This document shows positions 11,456-23,448 of a stretch of DNA of 64,000 nucleotides, piece after piece; positions within the stretch are counted from its first letter, which is position 1, and each line of letters begins with the position of its first letter. The stretch lies in NCBI GenBank assembly GCA_030220185.1, contig JASPKZ010001600.1:1530001-1594000 (forward strand), written 5' to 3'. Below the pieces are notes generated by a model that saw only the letters and a program-made list of their open reading frames with translations, had not been told where the DNA came from and did not search any database. Source of the DNA: Diploptera punctata. Lineage: Eukaryota > Arthropoda > Insecta > Blattodea > Blaberidae. A program made the position numbers and the translations under genes.

Positions 11456-11659
11456 GATGAGGATGATTGGAATTAAATGAATGAACTACATAAAATCCAT
11501 TAGTAAAACTCAAACATATAAATCCTCTGCCTACTGAATAAACCTATAGATCCAGACGTTATTTCACATTATAAATAACAATTAAATAAAAACACATTTT
11601 GAAGCCTTATTCTCTAACTAAATATGAAGAAGGCATATCATAAGATGGAAAAAAGATTT

Positions 11660-13113
11660 TCAATGTTGACTAACAATTAAGGAACTGAAAAATGGGAAAG
11701 CAACAGGGGTAGATGGAATCCCCATTGAATTGGTTAAATGCTTGTGTGAAGTAAAGAAGGAAATTCTGCATTTATGTTACAAGATATATAAAGAAGGTGA
11801 ATGGCCCGAAGAATTGACTGAGACAGTGTTAATACCAATACCAAAGAAAAAGAATGTGACGAAATGTAAGGAGTTCAGGACTATCAGCTTGATATCACAC
11901 TCTGCAAAGATTCTCCTGAGAATACTGATCGACGTTTACGTTCTACGGTGGAAAGCGAATTGGAAGAAGAACAGTTTGGTTTCAGGCAGGGGAAAGGATA
12001 CGAGAGATGCAATTGGATTGATACGAACAATAGGAGAAAGATATATAGAAAAATATAAGAAATTTAAGCAGTATTTGTTGACCTGGAAAATGCTTTTGAC
12101 AGAGTGAATTGAAATAAACTCCTGAATATCTTGAAGGAAATTGGCGTGAACTGGAAAGAGAGGAGACTCATAAGTAATTTTTATATGAAACAGCGAATAA
12201 AAGTGAAAGTAGGAGAAGAAATGTCAGAGGAAAGAGAAATTTGAAGGTGGTAAGGTAAGGATACTCTTTTCAACATCTACCTGGAAGACCTAATGAAGAA
12301 CTGCTTCAGGAATACGGGAGGCGTAAACATGGGAGAAAGAAGAATAAAGTGCATAAGATTTTCTGATGATATGGATTTGCTATCAGAAAATGAAATGACA
12401 CAGAGGAACATGCTTATGGAGCTAAATAACAAGTATAATGGGATGAAGATAAATATAAATAAGGCGAAGGCCATGATTATAGGAAGAAAACCAAGGAAGA
12501 TAAACATGAGGATTAAAGATTAGGCCATTGAGCAAGTGGAGAACATCATATTCTTGGGTCGTACTTCAATAGTAACATGAACTGCGGTCAAGAAGTAAAG
12601 CAGAGGGTAGCAATAGCAAAAGCAGCTTTTAACAAGAAGAGAAGCATTTTCTGCGGACCTTTGGCAAAATAATTACGGAAGAGGCTAGTGAAGTGCTTTG
12701 TGTGGAGGGTTACGGTGCAGACTTGGACATTACGACGGAATGAGGAAAAGCGACTGGAAGCTTTCGAGATGCGGATATGGAGAAGAATGGAACATTATAA
12801 AATTGACAGACAAAATATAGAATAAATATGTTCTAGACAGAGTGGGTGAAGGAAGAACAATGCTGGAACTCAGAAACAAGAGGATAAGTAATTGGATTGT
12901 CCACTGGCTAAGAAGATATTGCCTGCTGACGGATGCCCTAGAAGGAATGGTCAACGAAAACAAAGTTAGCGCAGAAAAATACTTCAGCTTATTGACAATA
13001 TTAAATAAATGGTTTGTATCCAGATACAAAAAGGAAAGTTGAGTTAAGGAAAGAGTGGAGAATGCTGAGTTTGCAGTGAAAGACCTACTCTTGGGCAGAA
13101 CACTATGTATGCA
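11660..13113 (+). mobile_element. LINE-D, copy 1, 5'-truncated and broken
   Basis: RT domain in pieces: LKNGKATGVDGIPIELVK, then IPIPKKKNVTKCKEFRTISL (motif 1-2), a D-x-E-N-A-F-D-R-V block, LFNIYLEDLMKNC, and FSDDMDLL in place of the catalytic F/YADD, followed by INKAKAMIIGR. The C-terminal domain (ERMEH..., ISNWIVHWLRRYCLLTDALEG) lies at 12730-13040. It ends GCAGTGAAAGACCTACTCTT..CACTATGTATG, shared with 45281-45321 and with SINE family 1. Frameshifts and a Ser for Ala in the active-site box mark it as dead. Confidence 0.85.
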
Positions 13114-13295
13114 TCCTCCAAATTTCACATTTTGTCTTAAATTAAGTTATTTTTTTATATTTCTGTCGATGTTTAGGATATACAGCTGTTAATCCAAACA
13201 ACTAAAATCTGCGACCTGAGAGAAGGAATAACTTAGTGCTTATACAACTTTTTTTTTGTCGAATTCGACCAAGAAGTGGTTATTATATACACTAA

Positions 13296-13978
13296 TAGCT
13301 AATACCCGGCGTGCGCTGCTACACCTAAATAAATGATGTGTTTTTGCATTTAGTTGAATAAGTAAAAGGAAAAATAAACATAAATTTATATATTTATTTT
13401 TAGATACCCCGTGCTGATTATCCGGCGTTGCCCGGGAATCTACGCATCCCGATGTACTTGGCATAAATGAGCTGAAAGACAAAATTCGTTATTTTGAGTT
13501 ATCCATAAAAGAATACCCGCCGGGCGCTGCTATGCATGCCCGCGAATCTACTTATCCCGATCTTCTTCGCATCAGTGGAAGACAAAAATTATTATTGTGA
13601 GTTATCCTTAAAATATAAACATATGCTGTCGCGGACTTTTCTGTAGAGTTTTTGATATATCCAATTCTGTGTACAATAATTTTGTGTATATGTTATGGTT
13701 CAGGCAGTGAAAGCTATTTAAGCTTACAAATAGCGACATGTTTTCACCTTTATTCTAATTACAGAAGGTGATTGTTACGAATGAAGGGCTTGAGCATTAA
13801 AACTCTCTTATAACATATAACCTTCCCGGGAAAATTCTGAACATTTTGCAAAAAAACCCCTTGACAATCGGATGAATGGTATGGCACATTCTTGCCCGGA
13901 AATCTACTTATCCCGATCTCCTTGGCATCAGTGAAAGAGAAAAATTGCTATTGTGTGTTATCTGTAAAATATACATAC
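13296..13978. repeat. Tandem repeat element T1, second array, left part
   Basis: Same start (CTAATACCCGGCGTGCGCTGC) and unit markers as 4212-5027 (TATCCCGATCTTCTTCG near 13553, TATCCCGATCTCCTTGG near 13908). It is interrupted by LINE-C and resumes at 17291. Confidence 0.82.
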
Positions 13979-14221
13979 ATACATAAGGACTTTATTAAAG
14001 TAAAAGTAAGATACATAAACGTTATTTACAAATATGGGTCGCACGGGCAGTAAGCCGTACGTGCTCTTCACAGTCCGTTAACAATAAGTTGATGTTTAAA
14101 AACAGAAAAAAGAAAACACAATAATATTACAATTAGATATCAATACAATTGCATTATACATTAACTTAGTTATGTAGAATTATTAAGAAATAATGGCATT
14201 GCAATTTGCTAACATATTTAT

Positions 14222-14830
14222 TTATTCCTGAATAAGTGTTGTTCTTATTTTCGGCGTTTTGTCCAGAAATCTACCCAGGTTTATCCAATTTTCTGGGTTT
14301 ACCAGTAACTCGTAGCATGCCAATCTTCCACGATTTGAATTTAGAAATCTTTCCGATAATAACTGATGTCTCCAATATTCTAAATCGTTACATTTTCCTA
14401 ATATATGTATCTCGTCTTCAAAGCTCCCGCACATTGGACATATTCGCATATCGTGCTCGTCGCTAATTTTTTTTTAAATTTCCATGCCCCTAGCCTAAAC
14501 CAAGCAAGCCCTGATCTCTCTTTAAATCCTAGGTTGAGTATATACGATTCTTTTCCCCAGACGTGTTTTAGGTCTCTTTGTAAACACAGTGAGCGTTTTC
14601 CTGTACATTCGGCGAAAGTATCTTGTTGGTTTATATCTAAGTACCTCCTCCTTATTTTTCTCCACACGTTCTTGCGATTTTCAGTCCCTTTTTCCCATAC
14701 CCAGCCCATCCCAATCTTGTGGAGTTCTCTCCTAACCTCATCTGCCCAAAATTTAACATCTATGTTTTTAATTTGGTGGTCGTAACAAATTGCTCTAAGC
14801 ATTGTTTGTTCACCTTGGATTACTCGCAAC
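14222..14830 (-). pseudogene. LINE-C C-terminal region with CCHC-like zinc motif
   Basis: 14398-14829 encodes a charged region (VRRELHKIGMGWVWEKG, RSGLAWFRLGAWKFKKK). After a frame change, 14222-14449 gives RICPMCGSFEDEIHILGKC, a C-x2-C-x8-H-x4-C motif found after RT in several LINE clades. The same 3' segment recurs at 23720 and 57700. Confidence 0.82.
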
Positions 14831-15191
14831 CAGTATTTGAGTACACGAATTTTACAGTTTATGTCGTCCTGGAATGGCCCAAATTCATATAGAATTCCAC
14901 AGTTAGAAACGGCCTTACTAAGTCCTGTAATATATTTTAGAAAATGCGTTTATGCCTTATTCAGTATTTCCGTTCTTTGGAAACCCCAAATCTCACTACT
15001 ATAGTGCATTACTGACCTGACCATCGCTCCATACATTTTTTCTAACGTACTCTACACAGAATACTGAGAATACTATTAAGTTGTCCCCTCACTTTGAATA
15101 ATGCTATATCAATATGTTTCTTCCACTTTCCGTTCATTTTGAACGTCGTACCAAGATATTCAAAATGTTTCACGTTTTGAAGTGTTTGATC

Positions 15192-16103
15192 TCAGTGTTT
15201 CCATTCCTCTGTTCTACCATAAACCGTCCCATTTTTGAACGTCATTGTTTTTGTCTTACTAATATTTACAGTCAATCCCCAATTCCTACAATATATTTGC
15301 AGTAGGTCTGGACCTTTTTGCAATCCCTTGATTGTCTTGGAACATATAATTAAATCATCTGCATACAACAGGACTGGGACTTTAACATTTCTTATCTCCG
15401 GAGCCTCAATGTCTCCTTCTAACATTATGGCTGCTATATCATCAAGGAATAGATTAAATAGCATTGGTGACAAAATGCAGCCTTGTCTCACTCCCCGATT
15501 GGCTTGACTGCTCTCTGTGATGTGCCCTTGGTCTACTTTTATACAAAATTTAACATATTTATAAATTTACATAAAGGCATGTATCATTTTATGTGGCAAT
15601 TCTTTCCGATTTAATTTTTCCCACAGTGCACTTCGGTCCACAGTATCAAATGCCATCTTAAAATCAACGAATGCACAAAATAATTTACCCCCCTTGTTTT
15701 TCAGATTATCATCAATTAATGTCCTCAGAACGAATACGTTGTCCACTGTGGAGTAGCCTTCTCTAAAACCTGCCTGATATTCTGAAATCCTATTGTTCAC
15801 TTTAGCCCATTGTCTCATCCGTTCGTAAAGTACTTTACAATATATTTTTCCGAACACTGATAAGAGGCAAATTCCCCTATAACTTTCTGGTTTATGAGAC
15901 CCACCTTTCCCTTTGTATAGCGGTTGGATTACACCTGTCGCCCAGGCTTCCGGATAATTTCCTCCATTAAATAGTTTGTTGAACGCAGTTTCCAAAACCT
16001 CTAATAATTTATTTGATGATATCATATTTTTCAAGAATTCTCCTGATAATCCGTCAATACCAGGTGCTTTACCGTTTTTTAAACTTTTAATGGAAGAAAT
16101 CAC
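15192..16103 (-). pseudogene. LINE-C reverse transcriptase domain
   Basis: Two frames: 15567-16103 (178 codons, RT motifs 0-4 through AFVDFKMAFDTVD) and 15192-15491 (RQGCILSPMLFNLFLDD and the catalytic LYADDLIICS). They are separated by a frame break and missing bases near 15490-15570. RT copies element RNA at the nicked chromosomal target. All visible active-site residues are intact. Confidence 0.88.
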
Positions 16104-16383
16104 TTCCTTTTTTCGAGATATCCTGATCTAGTAATGGTATATATATTTCGTCGGGGATCTCCACTATATTTCCTTGATTATATCTTAACCCCTCACCTCC
16201 CAGCACCCTATCAAAGTAGTTTTTCCATTCCCCAGGCGATATTCTTGTCCGGTTTATGTTCTTTACTTTGAGTTCTTTTATCGCTTTCCACATCTCCGTA
16301 CTGTTCCTACTTTCAGTCGCGGTTTTCATTTCCTCCGATTTCTTATTTTGCCATTCTAGTTTTCTTTCACGTAATAATTCTTT

Positions 16384-17290
16384 TTATTCCTTTCTCTGCT
16401 GCGCATACATTTTTCTGTTTTCATCTGTGCTTTCTTTTTTAAACTTCAAGAGACTATTTTCGACACATTCCTTCTTCTTTCTACAAACCTTACTGTACCA
16501 CCCTTTGTCCTTCTGGTTCATTGTGCATTTAACCTTGAATTTTCCCCCAGCTTTTTGAAAAGATTCTGTCAAAGTTTCAATAATTTCATCCCCGCTAAGA
16601 TCATTTATTTGTAAATCCCTTATTAGTGTCTCCAGACACCCGATAAATTCTTCTCTCCTATCCTCAATCCACTTGAAACGTGTAATTGGCCGTAACGTTG
16701 TTGCCATCCCATCAGTAACTGTCTCCTTAATATCTTTTATATTTAAAATACGTTTGTTTGGGAAATGGTGAGATTTGATTCTGGAAACTATACAGAAGTT
16801 ACTTAGTACTGGAATCATGTCTTGTGTGCATAATGTATAATCGATTACACTCCCCCATTTTTATTAATTAATGTCAGTTCTCCATTTATATCTTCCCCAT
16901 ACTTCCCGTTCAAAATTTCAAGTTCAAATGCATCACAAAAAGCTAACAATTGGTTTCCTTCTGAATTTATAATTTTGTCTTAACTGCTCCTATCCATACC
17001 TCGTGTTTCATTATCATCTGTTTTTAAAGTGATGTTTTCTCTCCCGATCCTACAGTTAAAGTCCCCTAAAATTAGTATTCCAGCTTCCGGAAACAGATCC
17101 GCCAACAGATCCGACAATTCCACGAACAAATTTGGGTTGGCATACCTAGAAGTTAGTGGTTGGCAATAAATAGACAACATACAAATTTCTGCTCCGCCTG
17201 CTTTGTAAGAAACACAAATTGCCTCTTTTAAATGAGTATTTATCTCTTTAATATAGGGGTCTAGATGTTCCTTATATATAAGGGAAATAC
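16384..17290 (-). pseudogene. LINE-C endonuclease remnant and linker
   Basis: 16980-17180 reads SIYCQPLTSRYANPN...LILGDFNCRIG, the GDFN box of the APE-type endonuclease that nicks target DNA. 16384-16818 encodes the charged linker to RT. Stops separate them, and the N-terminal catalytic part is missing. Confidence 0.82.
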
Positions 17291-17603
17291 CTCAAACAAA
17301 TGCTGTCGCGGACTTTTTTGTAGAGTTTTTTGAGATATTCAATTCTGTGTACATTAATTTTGTGAATTTGTTATGGTTTAGGCAGCGTAAACCATTTAAA
17401 GGTAAAAAAGGGACTTTTCACGTTTTTGTTCCTACAAAGAGTGTTTTAAGGGTGTAGGAGTTGAGTATCTCAACTCTCTTATAGCCTATGTTCATCCCGA
17501 GTATCTCCTGAACATTTTGCAAAGAAACCCATCACAATCGGATCAACAGTATGGCCATGCATAAAGTACGAACAAACGAACATTCATTTTTATATATTAG
17601 ATG
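17291..17603. repeat. Tandem repeat element T1, second array, right part
   Basis: Resumes the T1 unit at ATGCTGTCGCGGACTTTTTT, where the left part stopped, and ends AACAAACGAACATTCATTTTTATATATTAGA. Confidence 0.82.
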
Positions 17604-17973
17604 TTAGTAGTACCAACTTATTGGCAGTATGCATTGTTTAAGTAAGGCCCACGTGTCTAGACACTTGGTGTAAGCGCGCCTACCTTTGTGTACGGTTTTC
17701 GATCCCTTAGTAATAATAACGGCATTCAGTCTGATCAGTGCGGTACAACGAATTTTACGTCAACAGTATATTTATACTACAGGATACAAATTTTGAAATA
17801 TATAGCACTGAACTGGTTTGTATTTTCTCTTATCTGTAGTCAATGCGGCAATGCTTGTTTGAGCGCACCGGCACGCTGAGAGTTCGTAAACCCCAACCTT
17901 TATAAGTCATCATTTATTTTATGAATGTTTATATTTTGAATATTTACATTTTTAATATAAAGTATTGGTTGTA

Positions 17974-18312
17974 TGGTCCCGCGCCGTAGCCGAGTTGTTG
18001 GCAAGATGCCTTGGAACAGAGCTACGGGTCATGCGCTGTTTCGAGTCACCATGGGGGAAGAAATTCCTTCGTGCAGTTTCGGCCAGTATGGGACCGGTGC
18101 CCACCCTGCATCGTTAGGGAATTGGGTGGCTACAATGAGTAGCGATTCCAGATTGAGAAAATCATCTATAATGGCTGGGGAACCCGATATGCTGACCACA
18201 TGTCACTCTACATTGGCTATATGATCGTTTACCTCTGATTAACACATGTAGAAGTAAGGCCAGCAGCTGGCGGTAGGCTAAGGGCTTTGTAGGCCCGTAG
18301 TGCCATGGAATT
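17974..18312 (+). mobile_element. SINE family 2, copy a
   Basis: The head GCGCCGTAGCCGAGTTGTTGG (A box) and GTTTCGAGTCACC (B box) derives from a Leu/Ser-type tRNA. The body is shared (GGCCAGTATGGGACCGGTGCC) and it ends GTAGTGCCATGGA. Confidence 0.88.
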
Positions 18313-18314
18313 TT

Positions 18315-18468
18315 TTTCTACTTGTCGTATGATCGTTGTTTGTGATATTATAGCATATAGTCCAATGCTTATTCGGTTCAAGGGTTTTTTTTCAATGATT
18401 TCATATGAATTATCTGTGGTACAAATACGTAACTTTTGATTTTCATACTGAGTGAGACGAAAATATGC

Positions 18469-18507
<39 letters not shown>

Positions 18508-19354
18508 GTTCAAGTTCAGGGTCTCATTTGGTATGTGTAGTTGAAGTTTCGCCTTGATTTCAAATGTTCTAAGTTGGTGAACTACATTTGCATTGTATGA
18601 TAACTTTGTTCATTGAGAATTGTATGAGGACTTCCCTTATAAACTTCAATTTATACAACTAGTTTGTTGCCTGACTTACTAAGACTTCGCTGCATCTCTT
18701 CTTTATCATTTTCAATAGCGTATTCTGTCATCTTTTTTGGTCGTTTGAAATTGTGTTTCTTTCTTGTACTTATCTTTTGATCTAAATTTCTCTACTAGAT
18801 TAATGGTATTGCTAGGAAAATATTTTGTAATGGGATAATTAGGAGATCGTAAAAGTAAATGCTGTCCACATTCAATGTATTAGATTTCCCATTTCCATCT
18901 TAGTTCGGCAAAGAGATTCTTTTTAAATAATGCTATACATAGCGCCTTCCATACTAACCTATAAAGTGTCATAGACTATGTAGCAGGCCTGTTAATAAGT
19001 GATTACTATGTGTGAAAAGACGCCGCGCCTCTCCTATTCAACCCTACGTCGGATAAGCTGACAAGGTAAGACAATTGACTAAGACAAGAAAGGGAAGATT
19101 GTAAGTTTTGCGTGCATGCCACAAAAGGGCTAGTGTGGAACTAACCTGCTGACATCTAATATATTTCTGTGGTACTAATATGAAAATGGATGAATTATGT
19201 AAGAAGAGATATGAGGGAGCTAGGCCTAGAATAATTGGAATGAGAAGATAGAGAAGAATGGAAAAAGAAGTTAAAAAATTTAATTTGGGTACAGGGAGAT
19301 GTTAATTACATTGTAAACCGGTTTATAAATAAAACTAATATGCAATTCAGCTGG
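18315..19354. other. Intron; (TA)n at 18473-18504, otherwise little recognised
   Basis: GCTAGTGTGGAACTAACCTG near 19130 recurs at about 56590 (GCTAGTGTAGAACTAACCTG) with ~20 more matching bases, so a short repeat is present. No gene was seen. Confidence 0.5.
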
Positions 19355-19356
19355 TA

Positions 19357-19404
19357 TCACCTCACTATGATGGCTGTCCATCGGCTCGCTTTGTTTTCCT
19401 GCAG

Positions 19405-19448
<44 letters not shown>

Positions 19449-19924
19449 AAGATGTTGCCTACCTCTGACTACCGCAACTATAATAATTCCGCATCTAAAC
19501 CATTGTCAAGCATTGTCAAGCATTGTTGTGCGGCACCCGCTTTTATATAAACGGACAACCATCATCCATCCATAGTAATTCTGTCTGAAGGCAGGTCCTT
19601 CACTGCAATCATAGCATTTTCATGCTATGCTTGCAGCTTTACTAGGGAATTGTGTAGGTATGGTAGCTTCCCGTTGCTTTCCACACCGGTGAAGGATGAT
19701 GATGATAATGATAAGGATGATGAAGATGATGGCCATATGATTTCGGGGACTGTTTGGGCCTTCACGTTTTCTGACATTTGTCTTACAGGTGAGAGAAAAC
19801 CCCGATAAAAACCTCACCCAGAAAAACTGCCCCGACCGGGGATCGAACCCAGGCCCACTGCGTGACAAGGCACCACGCTACCTCGAGACCACAGCGGTGG
19901 ACGACAACCATCATAGTGAGGCGA
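19357..19924. mobile_element. MITE M1, with nested SINE
   Basis: Inverted termini TCACCTCACTATGATGGCTG and TCGCCTCACTATGATGGTTG (right end read inverted), flanked by TA. The right terminus is split by a SINE. Inside is an expanded (TA)n at 19409-19445. A shorter copy lies at 36134-36289. Confidence 0.8.
19566..19902 (-). mobile_element. SINE family 1, full copy with target duplication
   Basis: tRNA-like head on the minus strand (GTCCACCGCTGTGGTCTCGAG, then GGTTCGATCCC), with the conserved GTGAGGTTTTTATCGGGGTT and ..GCAGTGAAGGACCTGCC..GGATGG tail. It is flanked by a perfect 12-bp direct repeat GACAACCATCAT at 19554-19565 and 19903-19914. Confidence 0.93.
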
Positions 19925-20098
19925 TAATAGTAGCATTATGAATTAGTGGATATATACAAAAATTTTACCTCTTAGGCTCTCTGGAAATTTATTTATTTTT
20001 TACCTCTCCCTTATAAAGTTTTGCAGCCTGGAGTTGAACATTTAAACCCACTTTCTCGTTTTTTACAATATATGTATCAAATTCAGTTAGCAAAATAG

Positions 20099-20440
20099 CC
20101 GCGCCGTAGCCGAGCGGTTAAGGTAGGAAGCCTTGGCGCAGAGCTGCGGGACTTGCGCTGGTTCGAGTCTCCATGGGGGAAGAAATTTTCTCATGGTATT
20201 TCGGCCAGTATGGGACCGGTGCCCACCCAGCATCGTGAGGCAATTGGGTAGCTACAATAAGTAGCGGTTCCAGGTTGAGGAACTAGCTATAACGGCTGGG
20301 GGACTCGACATGCTAACCACATGTCACCCCTACACTGGCTGTTGATCATCTACCTCTGTGTTTGACACATGTGGATGTGAAGATCCAGCAGCCGGCTGGT
20401 AAAAGGGCAACCGCTGAAAAGTGGAAAGACCCTCAATCGG
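20099..20440 (+). mobile_element. SINE family 2, copy b
   Basis: Best head in the window: GCCGTAGCCGAGCGGTTAAGG and GGTTCGAGTCTCC. The body has the family's GGACCGGTGCCCACC and CACATGTCACCCC blocks. It ends with AGTGGAAAGACCCTCAATCGG, shared with copy c. Confidence 0.9.
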
Positions 20441-20444
20441 AATC

Positions 20445-21335
20445 AATCGGAAAATGGCTAATTTCTCATAATCCCGACGTTCTGCATATACGCCGTGTGT
20501 CTTGCATGTGTTTCATTAGTTACGTATTATGTTACTATGAGCCAAAACCGCTACCAGTCCTTCAGAAAAATTGCGAGGAACTGTAATGAACGGTGTCACT
20601 GTACGCAGTTTATCCTCTTGGTGTACTTTGTGGTAAGGCACTTATACTCACTTGTCAGTTGTGTTGTTTTATTGCATATTCACCTGACGCGGGTAGAAGA
20701 AGGCAACCGCCTTTTCATACCTAGTGAATACTGATTAACAGGCCTGCTATATACCGTACTCTAATCTTCACTTCCATCCGCACAGATAAAATTATTCAAC
20801 ATATATATGTGTGAAAAATAAGCCTAATAGCATATACTCTTACTTCAAAAGCAAACATGAGCATATTTCGGGAATTCTACTAATTTTCATTACTGTTTGC
20901 TTGATGTAAATTTCTAAAGTAAATAGCCCCGTGGTTTTTGTGTTGAGGACGGATGCAATTATAGTAGTAGGATGGGAGCGAGAGAAGTACGTTATTAATA
21001 CAGAAAAATACAAGGTTATTCAATAGTAGTGTCTCTACATGAAGTCTGCAGGAAGGAAATGAGGAATTTAATTATTTTAAGCTTTGTTTTCTGAGATTTG
21101 ATTTGAAGTTAAAAACATTATTCAGTAACAAAAGAAAATTTTAGTTAAACATACAATATAGGCTATTACTTAAATAATATCATTTTTTTTTGTAAATGCC
21201 CCAGGTTATCTTTTTCGACATTCCTGGTGTTCTCTCTTGGCGTGGCGTACTTGTAACCCACTTCTGAGGTTGGGGCTCCTGGAAAGTGGGTTTACGTTGT
21301 CCCGATGATATGACGGGTGATGATGATGATAGTAG
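20445..21335. other. Intron, nothing recognised
   Basis: No repeat copy or gene recognised. Short GAT-rich run near 21310. Confidence 0.45.
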
Positions 21336-21339
21336 TACG

Positions 21340-21695
21340 CCATGAGAGTCCCTAATCCGATTGAGGGTCTTTCCACTTTTCAGCGGTTGCCCTTTTACCA
21401 GCCGGCTGCTGGCCCTTCACATCCACATGTGTCAATCACAGAGGTAGATGATCAACAGCCAGTGTAGGGGTGACATGTGGTTAGCATGTCGAGTCCCCCA
21501 GCCGTTATAGCTGGTTCCTCAACCTGGAGCCGCTACTTATTGTAGCTACCCAATTGCCTCACGATGCTGGGTGGGCACCGGTCCCATACTGGCCGAAATA
21601 CCATGAGAAAATTTTTTCCCCCATGGAGACTCGAACCAGCGCAAGTCCCGTAGCTCTGCGCCATGGCTTCCTACCTTAACCGCTCGGCTACGGCC
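21340..21695 (-). mobile_element. SINE family 2, copy c
   Basis: Inverted relative to copies a and b, with the head CCGTAGCCGAGCGGTTAAGG at the right end. It abuts the 5' half of a SINE family 1 copy at 21697, which suggests insertion into it. Confidence 0.88.
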
Positions 21696-21696
21696 G

Positions 21697-21902
21697 AGAT
21701 GAAATGAATGATGATGATTGCGATGGCGATGGCCATATGATTTTGGGGACCGTTTGGGCCTTAAAGTTTTTCTGACATTTGTCTTACAGGTGATGGAAAA
21801 TCCCGATAAAACCTCACCCAGAAAAACTGTCCCCGACCGGTGATCGAACCCGGGCCCGCTGCGTGACAAGGCAACACGCTACCTCGAGACCACAGCGGTG
21901 GA
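21697..21902 (-). mobile_element. SINE family 1, 5' half
   Basis: Head (GTCCACCGCTGTGGTCTCGAG) and the GTGAGGTTTTATCGGGAT block are present, but the 3' half is replaced by SINE 2 copy c. Confidence 0.85.
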
Positions 21903-22197
21903 CATATATTAATAATATAATATCGTAAATAAATTCTGATGCTTTATTTAACAATTTTTATGTTCCTCATAAAAAACGGACAAACGAATTATCATGATGT
22001 TTTATGTAGAAAATTATGAACTTTTATTTATCTACAAAATTTCTCTTTGATTTTAACTTTTGAGACCTGGAAATTGGTACAATGTGGCAAAATTGTTAAA
22101 ACTGAATAAATATAATACAGGAGTTTAGTTAAATGACTATATCGAGTGTTCTAGTGATGAATGGTAAGATTGCAAGGTTGGTAGTATTTAATAAAGT

Positions 22198-23421
22198 ATG
22201 GATAATCTAGGAGATCATCAATGTGCATTTAGAAGAAACAGGTCTACAACAGATCAGATTTTTAGTATAAGACAGATTTTAGAAAAGAAATGGGAATATA
22301 ATGGTACTGTACATCAACTATTTGTAGACTTCAAAAAAGCATATGATTCAATTAAGAGGGAGAAGTTATATAGTATCCTGCTGGAGTTCGGAATTCCTAA
22401 AAAGTTAGTTAGACTTATACGAATGTGTCTAAATGTCTCAAAGAGTAGGGTGCGTGTAGGCGAACAGTTTTCAGACACTTTTGAAATCCAGAATGGGTTG
22501 AAGCAAGGAGATGCACTATCTCCTCTACTATTTAATTTTGTACTAGAGCATGCCATTAACTATTTAGAGAATGAGGAAGGCCTACAACTGAATGGTATTA
22601 ATAAGCTGTTAGTTTATGCTGATGATGTAGTACTACTGGCCGATAGCGAGGAGATACTAAAGGTCAACACGCACACCCTATTAAGTAACACTAAGAAATT
22701 GGGACTGGAAGTAAATATCAGTAAAACTAAATATATGGTCACAAGTAGAAATTCAGTATATAATGGAAATGGACAGCTAATGACAAATGAGGGAAATTTT
22801 GAGGAAGTGGCTGAATTCAAATACCTAGGAACAATAATCACAAATAGGAATGAGATGCACAAAGAAATTAAACATAGGCTCAATTCTGGAAATGCATGCT
22901 ATTATGCATTGCAGAGACTTTTGATGTCCCATCTCCTTTCAAAAAACGTTAAGCTGAAAATATATAATACTATTATTCTACCAGCTTTATTATATGGGTG
23001 CGAAACATGGACTCTTACTTTAAGGGAGGAAAGGAGATTACGAGTATTTGAGAATAAAGTTCTTAGGAAAATTTTTGGACCAAAGAGAGATGAACAGACA
23101 GGTGAATGGAGAAGACTACATAACAATGAACTACATGGTCTGTATAGGAAGCCAGATATAATAAGAACAGTTAAGTCTCGTAGACTGCGATGGGCAGGAC
23201 ATGTTGCACGTATGAGGAATGAAAGACGTGCATGGAAGCTTCTTGTAGGAAAGCCAGAGGGAAAACGCCCAGTTGGTAGACCAAGAATGAGGTGGGAGAA
23301 CAACATTAACTATGATTTGAGGGAGGTGGATTATTCAGGGAATGTTTGGAAGGCATTGACTCGGGATAGGGACATATGGAGAGCTTATGTCCGCGCGGCC
23401 ATGAACCTACGGGTTCGATAG
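22198..23421 (+). CDS. LINE-A reverse transcriptase C-terminal two-thirds (407 codons, intact)
   Basis: Reverse transcriptase of a non-LTR element, missing the endonuclease and early RT. Visible parts: FRRNRSTTDQ (11-20), FVDFKKAYDS (42-51), GLKQGDALSPLLFNF (100-114), the catalytic VYADDVVLLA (139-148), KTKYM (176-180), YGCETWTL (266-273), the C-terminal LRWAGHVARM (330-339) and GRPRMRW (360-366). There are no stops or frameshifts. The first ATG (22198) lies in the target-site duplication, so the start is fortuitous and a complete protein would begin far upstream. The fragment is 5'-truncated and not expected to be active. The clean frame implies recent insertion. Confidence 0.9.
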   Translation: MDNLGDHQCAFRRNRSTTDQIFSIRQILEKKWEYNGTVHQLFVDFKKAYDSIKREKLYSILLEFGIPKKLVRLIRMCLNVSKSRVRVGEQFSDTFEIQNGLKQGDALSPLLFNFVLEHAINYLENEEGLQLNGINKLLVYADDVVLLADSEEILKVNTHTLLSNTKKLGLEVNISKTKYMVTSRNSVYNGNGQLMTNEGNFEEVAEFKYLGTIITNRNEMHKEIKHRLNSGNACYYALQRLLMSHLLSKNVKLKIYNTIILPALLYGCETWTLTLREERRLRVFENKVLRKIFGPKRDEQTGEWRRLHNNELHGLYRKPDIIRTVKSRRLRWAGHVARMRNERRAWKLLVGKPEGKRPVGRPRMRWENNINYDLREVDYSGNVWKALTRDRDIWRAYVRAAMNLRVR

Positions 23422-23448
23422 TGCCAGTGAGTGAGTGAGTAAGTAAGT
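22206..23448 (+). mobile_element. LINE-A, 5'-truncated copy with target duplication
   Basis: The body ends in a (GTGA)n(GTAA)n tail. A 12-bp direct repeat AAGTATGGATAA flanks it at 22194-22205 and 23449-23460. Truncation is inside the RT domain. The tetranucleotide tail and endonuclease-RT protein type suggest an RTE-like clade, but this is not proven. Confidence 0.9.

Larger units (their letters stand above)
13979..17290 (-). mobile_element. LINE-C, long 5'-truncated copy
   Basis: Minus strand, about 3.3 kb: endonuclease part (LILGDFNCRIG near 17060), a linker, RT (LKNGKAPGIDGLSGEFLKN, then AGFREGYSTVD, FVDFKMAFDTVD, RQGCILSPMLFNLFLDD, YADDLIICSK), a C-terminal region and a CPMC..H....C zinc-finger-like motif at ~14400-14440. 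It ends AATAAAGTCCTTATGTATG. It starts inside the endonuclease domain. Frameshifts split the single protein. The element sits inside repeat T1. Confidence 0.9.

Noticed and set aside
22902..23306. Minus-strand frames under LINE-A (also 42963-43475 plus)
   Set aside because: Antisense of the reverse transcriptase.
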